The notes beneath the pieces were generated by a model. It was not told where the DNA came from, made no database searches, and was given only the letters and a program-made list of their open reading frames with translations. This document shows positions 1 through 10,440 of a stretch of DNA of 64,000 nt, one piece after another. The position numbers were made by a program, and so were the translations under genes. How positions within the stretch are numbered: position 1 is the first letter of the stretch; the number at the start of each line of letters is the position of its first letter. This DNA comes from Salminus brasiliensis (Eukaryota > Chordata > Actinopteri > Characiformes > Bryconidae): contig NC_132881.1 of the NCBI RefSeq assembly GCF_030463535.1, forward strand, positions 39,312,473 to 39,376,472, in the 5' to 3' direction.

Positions 1-52
1 GTCCAAGTACAAAATACTTCAGTACCCAAACAAACAACAAAAATAAACTTAC

Positions 53-156
53 GTTTGGCAATATGCCAGGCGCAGAATAAAATGGGAGATGTGGTCTTTC
101 CTTCGCTTCTCAAGTTCAGTTGGTCCAACTTGATTTTTGTTCAAACTTGATTCATC
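53..156 (-). CDS. prim2: prim2 third coding exon
   Basis: Acceptor TTTCTAG precedes GATGAATCA; the exon is 104 nt and ends in CAA AC before donor GTAAGT (52-47). It encodes the strongly conserved [17 protein letters not shown] segment of the primase large subunit N-terminal domain. Confidence 0.88.
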
Positions 157-1500
157 CTAGAAATAAACAGACAAATAAACAAATATATGTAACAAGTAAT
201 GCAACCAATGTGGCAACGATGTGTGGGCTGATGCAGATTTCTTTTAGTTTTCATGTATGTACTGTGTGTGTTACACACATTACCTCTGACATTTAAACAT
301 TTATAAAATGTTTGAAATTAGAATTATATCCACCTAAATTACCACAAAAAAGAGATATTCCAGAGAATTCCAGAGACAAAATTATTCTGAAATCACTGAG
401 CATTGTAACATTAAATGTCAGGAATTCTGGCACTAAGGCAAAATGCCAAGAAGTTAAAACTTTAGTTAAAACTAAAAAAGAAAATGGAACATTTCCTCAC
501 CACTTCTGTTTTGCAAGGAAAATTCAGGTTTGAGATTTCAGTATAAAGTTTCTTTGAGTACTGCTCCGACGATTTCACATAGCTGACGCCAAGGTTCTCC
601 ACAGTCTTCAACACTGTGTTGAAGTAAATAAATCAGAATAATAAACAAATTAGACAATAAAAAAAACTTGACATTATCTAAACTCGAATCAAATCTACAA
701 TCAACAATTAAACCCAAACAGGAGTGGTAGTGCCTGTAGTGCTCTAGCTAAAACAGACTCACTGACATAACCCATCTAATCTCATTCTTTCACAGTTAAA
801 TAAATGTACTCTTTGGAGAAAGTATTTTATATATAACACTAACCAAAACTAGTAAAGTAGCAGTAATAATTATTAATTAGATGCATTACTAAATTCTGAT
901 TTTTGCAATTACATAACAGAAATTAAAATGCTTAATTTAATCAATATTAATATTTTGTTCATCACTTTTAATATTGAAGGCTTTTATTTTAATTATTAAT
1001 GAAGTATTAATTATTTAGTTGCAAATATATAATTTATAATGATTTATAACTACTAATTAGTAATTGCCCATCTCTTAAAAAAATAAACAATACACTCTCT
1101 ATATGTATAAGTACCAAATACAGCACTTGTATCACTTTTATAAGGTGTGGGGTGTAAATACAAAAGTTTAAAAGGTCCAAAACTACTAAACTATTTAATT
1201 CAGAAAAATGTAGTGGAATACACCCAGCATCCATCAGCTGGGGAGCTTCCAAAGAGGTCATGCGTCATGTGACCATTTATGCCACCTACATGAAATGTTT
1301 GTAACTCACTGAGAAATGAAATTGTTTGAGAAGTGGTGTAAAGAGAAAAACTTACATTTCAGCCTCTCTACTGCAAAGGTCTCAAACTCGCTGAGGGAGA
1401 CGTTCTCCAGAGGGGGCTGCACGTACAGCTGCAGACAGTGACCGTAAAGCTCATTCTGAGGATGAACTGCGAGCTTTCTCCTCCTGCCTGAGAACTGCAT
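53..1500 (-). CDS. prim2: DNA primase large subunit, 5' coding part (runs off left edge)
   Basis: Large subunit of the primase heterodimer, which joins DNA polymerase alpha in the nucleus and helps the catalytic subunit make RNA primers. Three coding exons are visible on the minus strand: 1356-1500 (start ATG 1498-1500), 501-613 and 53-156. Joined, they stay in frame (phases 1, 0, 2). They read [16 protein letters not shown], then [20 protein letters not shown], then [19 protein letters not shown], which matches the first ~120 residues of vertebrate PRIM2, including the conserved [13 protein letters not shown] segment. The C-terminal iron-sulphur domain lies beyond the window. The in-frame TTG upstream of the ATG is behind a splice acceptor, so the ATG is the start. 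A non-coding first exon and an E2F-type promoter lie at 2774-3060. Identity is very likely; the 501 boundary (donor GTGAGG) is the least certain join. Confidence 0.9.
501..613 (-). CDS. prim2: prim2 second coding exon
   Basis: Acceptor AG at 614-615. The exon opens with TG, completing a Leu codon, and reads [20 protein letters not shown] as in PRIM2. The donor is probably GTGAGG at 500-495, giving a phase-0 end that fits the next exon. Protein sequence after the Glu-Gln-Tyr stretch is poorly conserved, so this edge is inferred. Confidence 0.8.
1356..1500 (-). CDS. prim2: prim2 first coding exon
   Basis: Begins with nine untranslated bases after an acceptor (exon edge 1509), then ATG at 1498-1500. 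It encodes [16 protein letters not shown] through [10 protein letters not shown] plus one base. Donor GTAAGT is at 1355-1350. Length 145 nt, phase 1 out. Confidence 0.9.
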
Positions 1501-1654
1501 GGTCACTTTCTGAACCAAGAAAAACAGAAAAAAAATGTTTACTCAACTCACAAAGCTCTTTAACGTCTTATGTCTCCTAGCTAGCTAACTATGTTACCTA
1601 ACCATGAGAAACAACACCAACACTAACCAAAGTCTCTACTTTAAGTCTCTAAGA

Positions 1655-2400
1655 TTGATATATAGATTTATTAATAGACTTTCTACACTCATCGTCCACT
1701 CAGCTCCATTTGCCATATAGGAGCACTGTGTAGTTCTATACACAGACTACAGACTGTGGTCCATCTGTTTCTCTGCATACTTTGTAAGCCTCTTTTCACC
1801 CTGTTCTTCAATCCTCAGGACCCCACAGGACTGACCACCACAGAGCAGGTATTATTTGTGTGTGTGTGTGTGTGGGGGGGGGGGGGTCATTCTCAGCACT
1901 GCAGTGACACTGACATAGTACGAGTGGATCAAACACAGCAGTGCTGCTGGAGTTTTTAAACACTTGCACTGCAAATCATCCACCAACCAGAAATATCTTG
2001 TGAAATATCCTATGAGGACTGATGAAGGAGTAGAGGATGGCCAACACAGACTGTGCAGTAACCGATGAGCTTCTGTCTCTGGCATTACATCTACAAGGTG
2101 GACCACTTAGGTAGGAGGGTCTAATAGAGTGGACAGTGAGTGGACACTGTGATTAAACACTCCAGCAGCACGGCTGTGTCTGATCTACTCGTACCACCAC
2201 CATGTGAGTGTCACTGCAGTGCTGAGAATGAACCCGAATCACCCCAATACCACCTGCCCGGTGGTGGTCAGTCCTGTGGGGTCCTGAGGATTGAAGAACA
2301 GGGTGAAAGGAGGCTAAGAAGGTAGCTAGATATGCAGATAAACAGACAGTGAGCGTAGAAACAAAAGAGATGGTTTTAATGAAGTGGGTGGTCAGTGTAT
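1655..2400. mobile_element. Non-autonomous inverted-repeat DNA transposon in prim2 intron 1
   Basis: The left arm around 1800-1850 (CTGTTCTTCAATCCTCAGGA, then CCCCACAGGACTGACC) is repeated inverted at about 2265-2310. Matching arm sequence continues outward (CTGTTTCTCTGCAT near 1765, its inverse near 2330-2350) and inward (CAGCACTGCAGTGACACT near 1895, its inverse near 2210). So nearly the whole element is a long imperfect palindrome. No transposase is encoded. This family is very common in otophysan fish genomes. The ends are approximate; a G-run at 1874-1886 lies inside. Confidence 0.75.
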
Positions 2401-2773
2401 TTAGTAGCTATGTAGCTAGTATACAGTGCCATGTTACTGTAGAGTAATGACCTGAGCCTCAGCACAAGCATTTCAGTGGATGCATGGCATGAGTACATGC
2501 TGTCAAATGGCAAATAAGCTTGGACTTGACTTAGATAACTAGCTACAGGGCATCTTAAATAATCTGGAATAGCTAATTATTCATATTTAACTACAAGTTT
2601 TAACCATAAAGGTTCATTACACAACGCGACAGCCAGAAAAAATGACTGGACAACTTATTTACACGACAAATAACAGGTAGCTAGGCTAGCAGGTTAGCTA
2701 GCTAACATCGCCGAGCTACAGTGAGTGTCTACATGGCAGCCCGAGGTAAACACAAACTACCAGCGGTTCTTAC

Positions 2774-2870
2774 CAGCTGTACCAGCTTCCTCCCAACAAA
2801 TACTGCCCCTAAAGGCGCTGTTAAAATCCCCAAAACGGTTCAAATAGGACCGCAGTGACATAAAAACAAT
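2774..2870 (-). other. prim2: prim2 non-coding exon 1 (5' UTR), approximate
   Basis: On the minus strand the sequence CAGCTG is followed by a consensus donor GTAAGAACC at 2773-2765, just downstream of a GC-rich, CpG-containing region. It would join to the 1509 edge of the first coding exon. The transcription start is not known; the upper edge is a guess. Confidence 0.55.
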
Positions 2871-2936
2871 GACTGACCCGCGGCTGTGTTGCTTCCTGCT
2901 GCCAGAATCCCGCCAACAGCCTCATACAAAAATCTT

Positions 2937-2980
2937 TGAGCGCGAAAATGACGTCACGGCGCCAAAATGCACCAATCAGC
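2937..2980 (-). promoter_or_regulatory. prim2: prim2 core promoter: two E2F-like sites, CRE and CCAAT box
   Basis: Within 40 bp are GCGCGAAAA (2940-2948, the perfect reverse of an E2F site TTTCGCGC), the palindromic CRE TGACGTCA (2949-2956), GGCGCCAAAA (2958-2967, a second E2F-type site) and CCAAT (2972-2976). No TATA box is evident. E2F control is expected for S-phase replication genes such as primase, so the motif set agrees with the gene assignment. Sites are seen in sequence; use is inferred. Confidence 0.65.
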
Positions 2981-3074
2981 GCAGCGCAAAAGCCCCCACT
3001 CTGTTCTGCAGAAAGAGCACAGCGGCGCCGTGTGTCCAAACACTGCAGCGCAGGAGATTTCCTAAATGACGTAA

Positions 3075-3489
3075 AATGACAGGTCAAGACCAGCTTTAGC
3101 TGTAGCAGGAAGCTGAGAAAGGCCCGTCTCCCTCCACCCATCCTCACCCTCTTCTATAGAGGGACCATAGAGAGCATCCTGAGCAGCTGCATCACTGCCT
3201 GGTTTGGGACCTGCACAGCCTCTGGCCGCAAGACCCTCCAACGCATTGTGAGGACAGCTGAGAGGATCATCGGAGTCTCTCTCCCCTCCGTCATGGACAT
3301 TTACACCACCCGCTGCATCCGCAAAGCAACCAGCATTGTGGATGACTCCACCCACCCTTCACACAGACTGTTCTCCCTCCTGCCATCAGGAAGAAGGTAC
3401 CGCAGCATCCGGTCCAACACGACCAGACTCTGCAACAGCTTCTTCCCCCAAGCCATCAGACTTCTCAACCCAACTTCTGAACTGATGTC

Positions 3490-3526
<37 letters not shown>

Positions 3527-3797
3527 CATTTACCCCAGATAAAATGGGAAACATTTTTGCACAAAGCATTTTGCACTAATAACTTTACTACATCACTGGA
3601 CTCAATATTTATTGCACACTGCATAATTTGCACACTACCCCAATTATTTATTATTCTCTGTCTGTACTGTGTTGTGTTGCACTTGTGTTTTGTATGCACT
3701 GTCTATGTTGCACCATGGTCCTGGAGGAATGGTGTTTCATTTCCCTGTGTACTCTGTATGTAGTTGAAATGACAATAAAACCCTCTTGACTTGAGGT
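3075..3797 (+). mobile_element. 5'-truncated L2/CR1-type LINE (3' end, + strand)
   Basis: Encodes the conserved C-terminal tail of fish L2-like reverse transcriptase proteins: LQRIVRTAERIIGVSLPSVM, DIYTTRCIRKATSIVDDSTH, LFSLLPSGRRYRSIRSNTTR and NSFFPQAIRLLN (frame +, 3226-3470). A 3' UTR with a (CT)n tract follows, then the terminal ATGACAATAAAACCC and a short CTTGACTTGA tail. It starts abruptly next to the prim2 promoter, as expected of a 5'-truncated insertion. Sister copies lie at 38650-38756 and 39650-40160. Confidence 0.85.
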
Positions 3798-4180
3798 AGT
3801 TTTTAGATGGTCTAAGCTGGTCTTTGATGGTCAGTCTGGTTAAAAATATGGGCGCTGATGGAAATATGGATTAAACCTACCCTATATTAATAACCCAGCA
3901 AGTAGTGTATGTTTTTATGTGAGTTTAATGGACTTAGCTGGTCTATCAACCTGACCACCCTGGCCAAGCTGCTTGTCAACTCAGTCATACTGTTGACGGG
4001 CTTGGTCATGATGGTCAACTGGAATGGTCTTGCTAGTCGACCAGCCTGGTCATGATTTCCATGCTGTTTGACCAGCTAAACCATCAAACTCAAATGAAAA
4101 CATACCCTATGCTGACCAAGAGCTAAAGTGGTCAATCAGCTTAACCTGGACAGGCTGGGTTGGGGTTTTTTCAGCAGGGA
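3797..4180. repeat. GCTGGT-rich palindromic repeat, copy 1
   Basis: Many short inverted words (CTGGTC/GACCAG, GATGGT/ACCATC) built around phrases such as ATGGTCTAAGCTGGTC and GACCAGCTAAACCATC, then AACTCAAATGAAAACATA. A second copy with the same phrase order lies at 58345-58705. No coding capacity. It looks like a foldback or satellite-like mobile repeat; its class is unknown to me. Confidence 0.65.
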
Positions 4181-4229
4181 GATCTAAAATAAAAATATAA
4201 ACCTCACAATTCAGAGGTGTGACCAATCA

Positions 4230-4990
4230 CAGAGCAGTGCAGATGATGCCTGGGGATTTCAGAGACTGGCTACATCAAGGAGATCATCACTGATGTTACT
4301 GTCCATCACAACACACCCCAACCAGAGGCCATGGATGACTGCAGAGGTGTGTGTGCTGCTGAGAACCCGAGGTAAGGCCTTCGAGTCAGGGAAAAAAGGC
4401 AAGCATGAGAACAGAAAGGGACATCCTTTCCTGGGTCATCAGAGAGGCAAAGTGCATCCAGGTCATCACCAACTACAAGATACTTTCCACCACCACCACA
4501 ACCACCACACTACCATACCTCCTTCCAACAACCAGGCACTTTGCCCGACCACAAACATGCCAAGACCACCTTCATTCCTGTGCCAAAAGCGTCCTCAACG
4601 TCCTGCATTACTGCATGACTATCGTCCAGTTTCTCTTACACCCAGCATTTGAAAGGCTCATCAAGAACCAGCATTTTGTTCATCGACTTAAGTTCAGCAT
4701 TCAACCCAATCATCCCTCAGTATCTTCAAGAAAAGCAGAGCCTGCTGGGCCTAAACACCCGGAACATGCTGAACGATAAACAGTGTCTCTGCTTCCTACA
4801 GACATCGAGACTCATCTCTCTATTCCCATCCTCACTGCATTCTAAACGGGTCCTGTAGAGGGTATCCTGAGCCGCTGCATCACTGTGCCATGGTCGGGGT
4901 AAAATGTATACTGCAACTGAATGAAGACCTATACTGCAGTACCATCCAGACACACTAGATAGCAGCAAAGAGGACAGCACAAATCGAGTG
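4230..4990 (+). mobile_element. Degenerate L2-type LINE fragment (linker and start of RT)
   Basis: Translated pieces in shifting frames match the LINE ORF2 region between endonuclease and reverse transcriptase: HPNQRPWMTAEVCVLLRTRG, then AKCIQVITNYK, then [15 protein letters not shown] and [14 protein letters not shown], with [10 protein letters not shown]. Several frameshifts and internal deletions show it is dead. Part of the same broad family as the element at 3075. Confidence 0.75.
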
Positions 4991-5854
4991 GGCGTGTCCT
5001 GTAGTGGGAGGGCTTTGTAGAATTACAATTTGCAGACCAACACTTGTAAATGTTGTGCCAATAAAATGTATGATTTTGGCAGATTTAAACATACTTTGAA
5101 GGATTTTGGAAAAGACGTATCTTTATCTCTAAACTCTATTCACAAAATGCTCCTCTGTGTATTTATAGTGGAAAAGGGGGGTCTTGTTTAAGCCACATCC
5201 CTGGTTTTTGCATCCCATGATGAATGTGAAGTCACACTGTAAGTCCCAAGTAATGTGTGTAACATTAAGAATTGCCACTACTGATTACATTAGAATGGCT
5301 GGTGTAACATAGAGGGTAACAATACCACCTTCCCTATATGACTAGGGCTCTACACTACACTAAAAAAGGCCCCTAAAGCTACCTACTTATTTTAATGTAA
5401 GTCACACATAGCCTCTGCATAAAAGTATCAGCCAAATGCCATTAATGCAGTTAAAAAATATGTGTGCAACTGTTCCAAGCTGTGTGTTACTACATACTGC
5501 CTGAAAGATTTAGTGAAAGATGGTTGGTGGTCTCTGCTGAAATGGTCACTGCTGAAATGGTCACTTCTAAAACGCTTCATAATGCAATAAACAGAATTAA
5601 GGCATAAACAAAGGCACTTAAAGCAAATGTTAGTCAGTTAAATCAAATTCAGTCAGATGTTTAAAATCAGTTTTTTTTAATTTATGCAGGAAGAAAGATA
5701 ATAACATCATAACATAATAACGTCACTGACATATCAAATTAAAATGAAATAAGCAGAGTAGAGAGACTGAGAGAACTGGGCAAAGATTGAAGGATGACCC
5801 AGTGGAGATTTGCCTGACAGGAAGCTTTCGGATGCATTTTTGGGATATAGTTTA

Positions 5855-6175
5855 GTTTCGAAAGGCTCGTCAGAATTGTGTTCATTGACTTCAGTGCAGC
5901 ATTCAACCCAATTATCCCTCAGCACCTGGTAGGAAAGCTGAGCCCGCTGGGCCTAAACACCCAGAGCATGCTGAACAGTGAACACGTTCAACAACAAGTT
6001 CACTGGTGTACACATTGTGGAGAACCTCCCCTGGACCCTCAACACCAGCTCCAAAGGCAAGAAAACCCAGCACTTTTGTTCTACTCAGGTACTGTAGAGG
6101 GTATCCTGAGCAGCTAAATCACTGTCTTGTTTGGGAATTGCAATGTCTCTGACCCTTAATGTCTCACACCCTTAA
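5855..6175 (+). mobile_element. Degenerate L2-type LINE fragment (RT core)
   Basis: Reads [20 protein letters not shown] and [18 protein letters not shown], the reverse transcriptase region that carries the FxDFSxAF motif, then jumps by deletion to GTVEGILSS and the following segment near the element 3' part. Frameshifted, non-functional, related to 4230-4990. Confidence 0.75.
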
Positions 6176-6659
6176 GCAGATACTGAGGACAGTTAGTTTA
6201 AATAACAAACTGTTCAGAAACCTGGAGGCTTTAATTGTATTTATTTGTTGACTCGTTTTAAAGGGTCTATGTAAGAGAACCATATCTGAAAAAGTCTGTG
6301 AAGACACATCCAAAGCTTTAAAGAGTCTTACTGTAAAGGTGCTATACTTGTTTTAGTATTCCATTGAGGCATCAATGGAAAGTTATTTTTCAGCAGCCGA
6401 AAGTAGTTCTTCTTTGGCAATGTGCAAAGAACCCATCATGACTTATCCTCTTAGCCCTATACCTGTTTATGCGGCTTATGACTGAATATATTGCCATTGA
6501 TGTTCAGCCACATTTTCTGGAACAATTCTAATATAAACAAGTCATATTACCTCATTAATAAAATCTTGTGAATTTGATTGAAAAGAGCACAGCTATAATT
6601 TTCATTTATCATGAAATGCATTCCTGTGAATAGCACAACACCGGTGTCAAGCTGTCAAT

Positions 6660-7312
6660 GGCTGATCAGCTGATCAGCACAGTGATTTATCAGTCTACTC
6701 AGGCTTTAGTAGAGTTCAGTAACACAGATAAATAACTGATCAGCACAGTGATTTATCAGTCTACTCATGCTTCAGTAGAGCTCAGTAACAGTGAGATAAA
6801 TAACTGATCAGCACAGTGATTTATCAGTCTACTCATGCTTCAGTAGAGCTCAGTAACAGTGAGATAAATAACTGATCAGCACAGTGATTTATCAGTCTAC
6901 TCAGGCTTTAGTAGAGCTCAGTAACACAGATAAATAACTGATCAGCACAGTGATTTATCAGTCTACTCAGGCTTTAGTAGAGTTCAGTAACAGATAAATA
7001 ACTGATCAGCACAGTGATTTATCAGTCTACTCAGGCTTTAGTAGAGTTCAGTAACACTGAGATAAATAACTGATCAGCACAGTGATTTATCAGTCTACTC
7101 AGGCTTTAGTAGAGCTCAGTAACACTGAGATAAATAACTGATCAGCACAGTGATTTATCAGTCTACTCAGGCTTTAGTAGAGCTCAGTAACACTGAGATA
7201 AATAACTGATCAGCACAGTGATTTATCAGTCTACTCAGGCTTTAGTAGAGCTCAGTAACACTGAGATAAATAACTGATCAGCACAGTGATTTATCAGTCT
7301 ACTCAGGCTTAA
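6660..7312. repeat. 68-bp tandem array, ten copies
   Basis: The phrase CTGATCAGCACAGTGATTTA starts at 6670, 6736, 6804, 6872, 6938, 7002, 7070, 7138, 7206 and 7274. Spacings are 66, 68, 68, 66, 64, 68, 68, 68 and 68, so the basic unit is 68 bp with small deletions in the GTAACAC(TGAG)ATAA part. Each unit has the palindrome CTGATCAG. No coding meaning is seen. Confidence 0.93.
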
Positions 7313-9750
7313 TGTATGTGAAATTAATTTTTAAATTATATAAAGTTTTTATAGATAACAGGGCATCATAAGCTAACCGGTGTCTTCCATTGCTATACAA
7401 GGAGAAAGACTATATAAAGAAATGTCAAAAAACTCCCCAAAAAACTCACACAAAAAGTGTGTAAATGTAATTTTTGTCCAAGCCATCACTTTAAGGTCAT
7501 CTCCTCTTGCTCACGAACTTCATGAACTTGCATTTCTAAATCCAGAGCATGCATTATGAGATGGAAGGGAAGTCAAGGTTCCTCCCAATAAATGCACGTA
7601 ATCTGACAATGGCATATACAATTAATACAAATGCGTGGGTGGCATGGGGGGAACCCACCTTTTAGATTCTTCTTCTCCTGTTGCATGAAGAGAAGAGACA
7701 TTACATTTTCTGCTAGCTGTTGTAAATCATTTGTGAATCCGTGTCCTTTATTTACTGCATGCGATGTGGAGGCAGGAAAACGAGCATTCTTCAGAGATCC
7801 TTTCAGCCTGAAGCTATGAGTCCAGAGAATAGCGTGAAGCATCCTAAGAAATAATGCCATTGGGAAGCGTCACAGTTCACCACCAACACAAAGCTCACAC
7901 AGGGGAAGACTGTAAATCAGACAGAGGAGAATGGGACACGGCAGAGCAGGGTGGAGGTGCCAGGACAGCTACTGGGAGAACAATAAAACCACAGCAACAA
8001 AAGACCCCAAAGCTTGGTCAACAAAAAAGTAGCCTTTCCCTTCTGTGCAGTGGACGCCATGAGAAAGATCCATGAAATGTTTGTTTATCATTTTCACACA
8101 TTTAGTTACATACATCGACTCTGATGAGAATTAGAAGAAAATGATCTGCTGTGCCTGCGGTTTGCATTGTCCTTCGCTCCGACTGCCCGGTGCCTATGGC
8201 TGCTTATTATTAGTTAATGTTGTAAAGAAGTAACCTGAAAACATACATTACCTGTAAAGTAAAGAATTGGCATACTTCCAACAGTTGACAAGCAGTTGAC
8301 ACACCAGGCCATAAGACATCAGGATTTCAGTATTGCATCATTGCATCAATTTCTGCTTCGTTCTAAGCAAAAACTAAGAAACAATAAAAAATCAACAACC
8401 ACAGGTCCCCCCACCCCCCCCACCCCCCCCACCCCCCGCCTGCTGTGTCCAACAAGACCCCCTTATTTTTACATTCTTTTTACAGTCTTTAAATTAAGAA
8501 ATTGCAAATGCATCAATATTGTCCATTAAAATACATCATATTTTATTCTACAAACCATCGAGTGAAATTAAGTGCTTCCTGTTTTTACCCAGTAGGTAAG
8601 AATAACTTGCTACAATGAGAGCATGTAAAAGTAAGGCAATCTGCGCTACATGTAGCTCTTCCATTCCCACAAACACCCTCTGTAATATTCACTACTGGAT
8701 CCAGGTGCAACTGCACGCTCAGCATTTTAGACAATGTTTTAAAAACATTCTACAGTCCATTTTTTTAATTCAATTCAATTCAGTTAAAATGTATTTATAT
8801 AGCACTTTTCACAACGAATGTTGTCAACAAAGCAGCTTTACAGAGATCCGGGTTCGAGCCTCTTTTGTGCACTTATTGAAAACAAAACTAAAGTCTGAAG
8901 GCCCTTAAACAAGCAGAAATTGAAAGTGTCAGCAGTAATGACCTGGCACCAGAGAGGAAAGTCAGCATTTGCTGATGTCTACAGGGTTCCAGACTGTCCA
9001 TAACTGCAAAGCATTTGCCTCCAAATATAAAAACATATACAAATACATATATTTAAAATTACGTTAGTTTACAGTGTTAAAAAGTGGCTGTAATTAATCA
9101 ATTGTAAATGCAGTTTTTATCAAACTAGTCTACACTTCAGTCACACCTTGATTTCTCAATTCATTAAAAAAACAATGAGGTGCTTGAGTCACTGTCCAAA
9201 TACTTGTGGATCTGACTGTTGTTTGCAAATGTTTGAGATATAAGAGGGTTTTAGTTGATGAAAATGACCAATAGTAGTGGTGTTTTCTGTAAATCACCAT
9301 TAAATGCGACTCATTCTTGACTGTTCCCAGTTTTGCTCCTTTTTAGATTTTCCACCCTGTGTTACAAAAGACGTGTATTGTTTTAGCAGGTGCTTCTACA
9401 TTGTGGACGTGATATTTGCCGGATGACACATAAACAATGCCCAGCAGAACAGAAGGTCGTTGTGAAAGTTAGGTTGAAAACGGCGGTCACAGAAATGCCA
9501 CATTAACAGTAAAGGTGAATTGAGAGCGTGGTGGATAAAACCAAAGATGAGGAAACAAAAGAAAAGGTCATGTGTAACACATTTCACGCCACTCTCAGGT
9601 AATGGAGGAAATGTGTTTATGACGTTCCCAGATTATTGTGGCTTGCATTGTCTTTATTCTGCTGCATAGACTAACCTGCAGAGTCATCATGTAGGAGGGG
9701 AAGAGGAAGCAGGAAGATAAGAGCATGACAGCAACAGTTTAGTCATTTTT
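7313..9750. other. Intergenic spacer, prim2 to il22ra2
   Basis: No gene recognised. It holds a C-rich run with A interruptions at 8406-8437 and a short dispersed fish repeat at 8765-8850 (TATTTATATAGCACTTTTCA, then AAAGCAGCTTTACAGAGAT), related to pieces at 38120-38200 (inverted) and 48190-48250. Short open frames around 7570-8075 have no recognisable domain and no splice context. Confidence 0.5.
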
Positions 9751-9754
9751 CAGT

Positions 9755-9995
9755 TAACATCCATCCATCTTATTATCTGGAGCCCTAATCAGAGTCATTG
9801 GTGCAAAGCATGAATACCCCTGGATAGAGCACCAGTCTATTGAAGGGTACCACACACACCCATTAACATGCCAATACCTTGCAGCAATAAAGCATATTCA
9901 AGTCACCTACCATGTGCTTTTTGTTTTTAGGAGATGGGATGAAATCTGACCACCCAGAGGAAGCCCACATGGGAATGGGAGAACACACCAAACAG
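9755..9995 (+). repeat. Dispersed fish repeat
   Basis: Contains TGGATAGAGCACCAGTCTAT, GGGTACCACACACACCCATT and a later stretch with CACCCAGAGGAAGCCCACAT and GGGAGAACACACCAAAC. This is the word order of a very common teleost interspersed repeat (SINE or LINE tail). Degenerate copies of its other end occur at 39425-39540 and 41465-41560 (TGCCTTGTGC, GATTCCACATAGGCTC). Confidence 0.5.
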
Positions 9996-10379
9996 TTCAC
10001 AACTGGTAACATTACTACTGAAAGATTTTACCCAAATGAATCTGAAACCAATAAAATGTTTTGTTTTTCTCCCTAAATCTGACCTGAGATCAGATTTTCA
10101 TCTATGTGAGCCTTTGCTTTCAGGAACTAGTGTGACAACCTTGAGCAGCAATAACTGCAACCAAACTTTTCCAGTAACTGGCGATCAATTCCTGTACAAC
10201 GAGTTGGAGGAATTCCTCCAACAAAACTGCTTCAGCTCAGTGATAGCTTATGGGCAGTAAAGCTTATTGGCTGACGGGGGGACGGGGGGAGGGGGGGGGG
10301 GTGGGGGAATTGCAGAAGCCGGAATTAGAGAAGTCTAGAAGAGGCGAAGCATGCAGACCTAAACATTTCAGCCGAGAAC

Positions 10380-10440
10380 ATGTCTGTCCTGGCCACACTG
10401 CTGCTACTGTGTGATGTAGTGCTCCTCAGCGGTGCAGACA
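10380..10440 (+). CDS. il22ra2: il22ra2 exon 1 (signal peptide)
   Basis: ATG 10380-10382; encodes a hydrophobic leader ending LLSGAD, then donor GTAAGT at 10441. Phase 1 out. A G-run at 10275-10305 lies just upstream. Confidence 0.88.

Noticed and set aside
1756-1959. Small open frames around the G-run at 1874-1886
   Set aside because: They lie in the inverted-repeat transposon in prim2 intron 1 and have no homology.
6660-7312. CRISPR-like regular repeat array
   Set aside because: Units are directly abutting with no unique spacers, and the window is clearly vertebrate. It is a tandem repeat.
7573-8075. Possible small gene in the prim2 to il22ra2 spacer
   Set aside because: Short overlapping frames on both strands, no recognisable motif, no clear splice sites or promoter.
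8296-8529. Open frame with PPTPPTPPTP
   Set aside because: Produced by the low-complexity C-rich run at 8406-8437.
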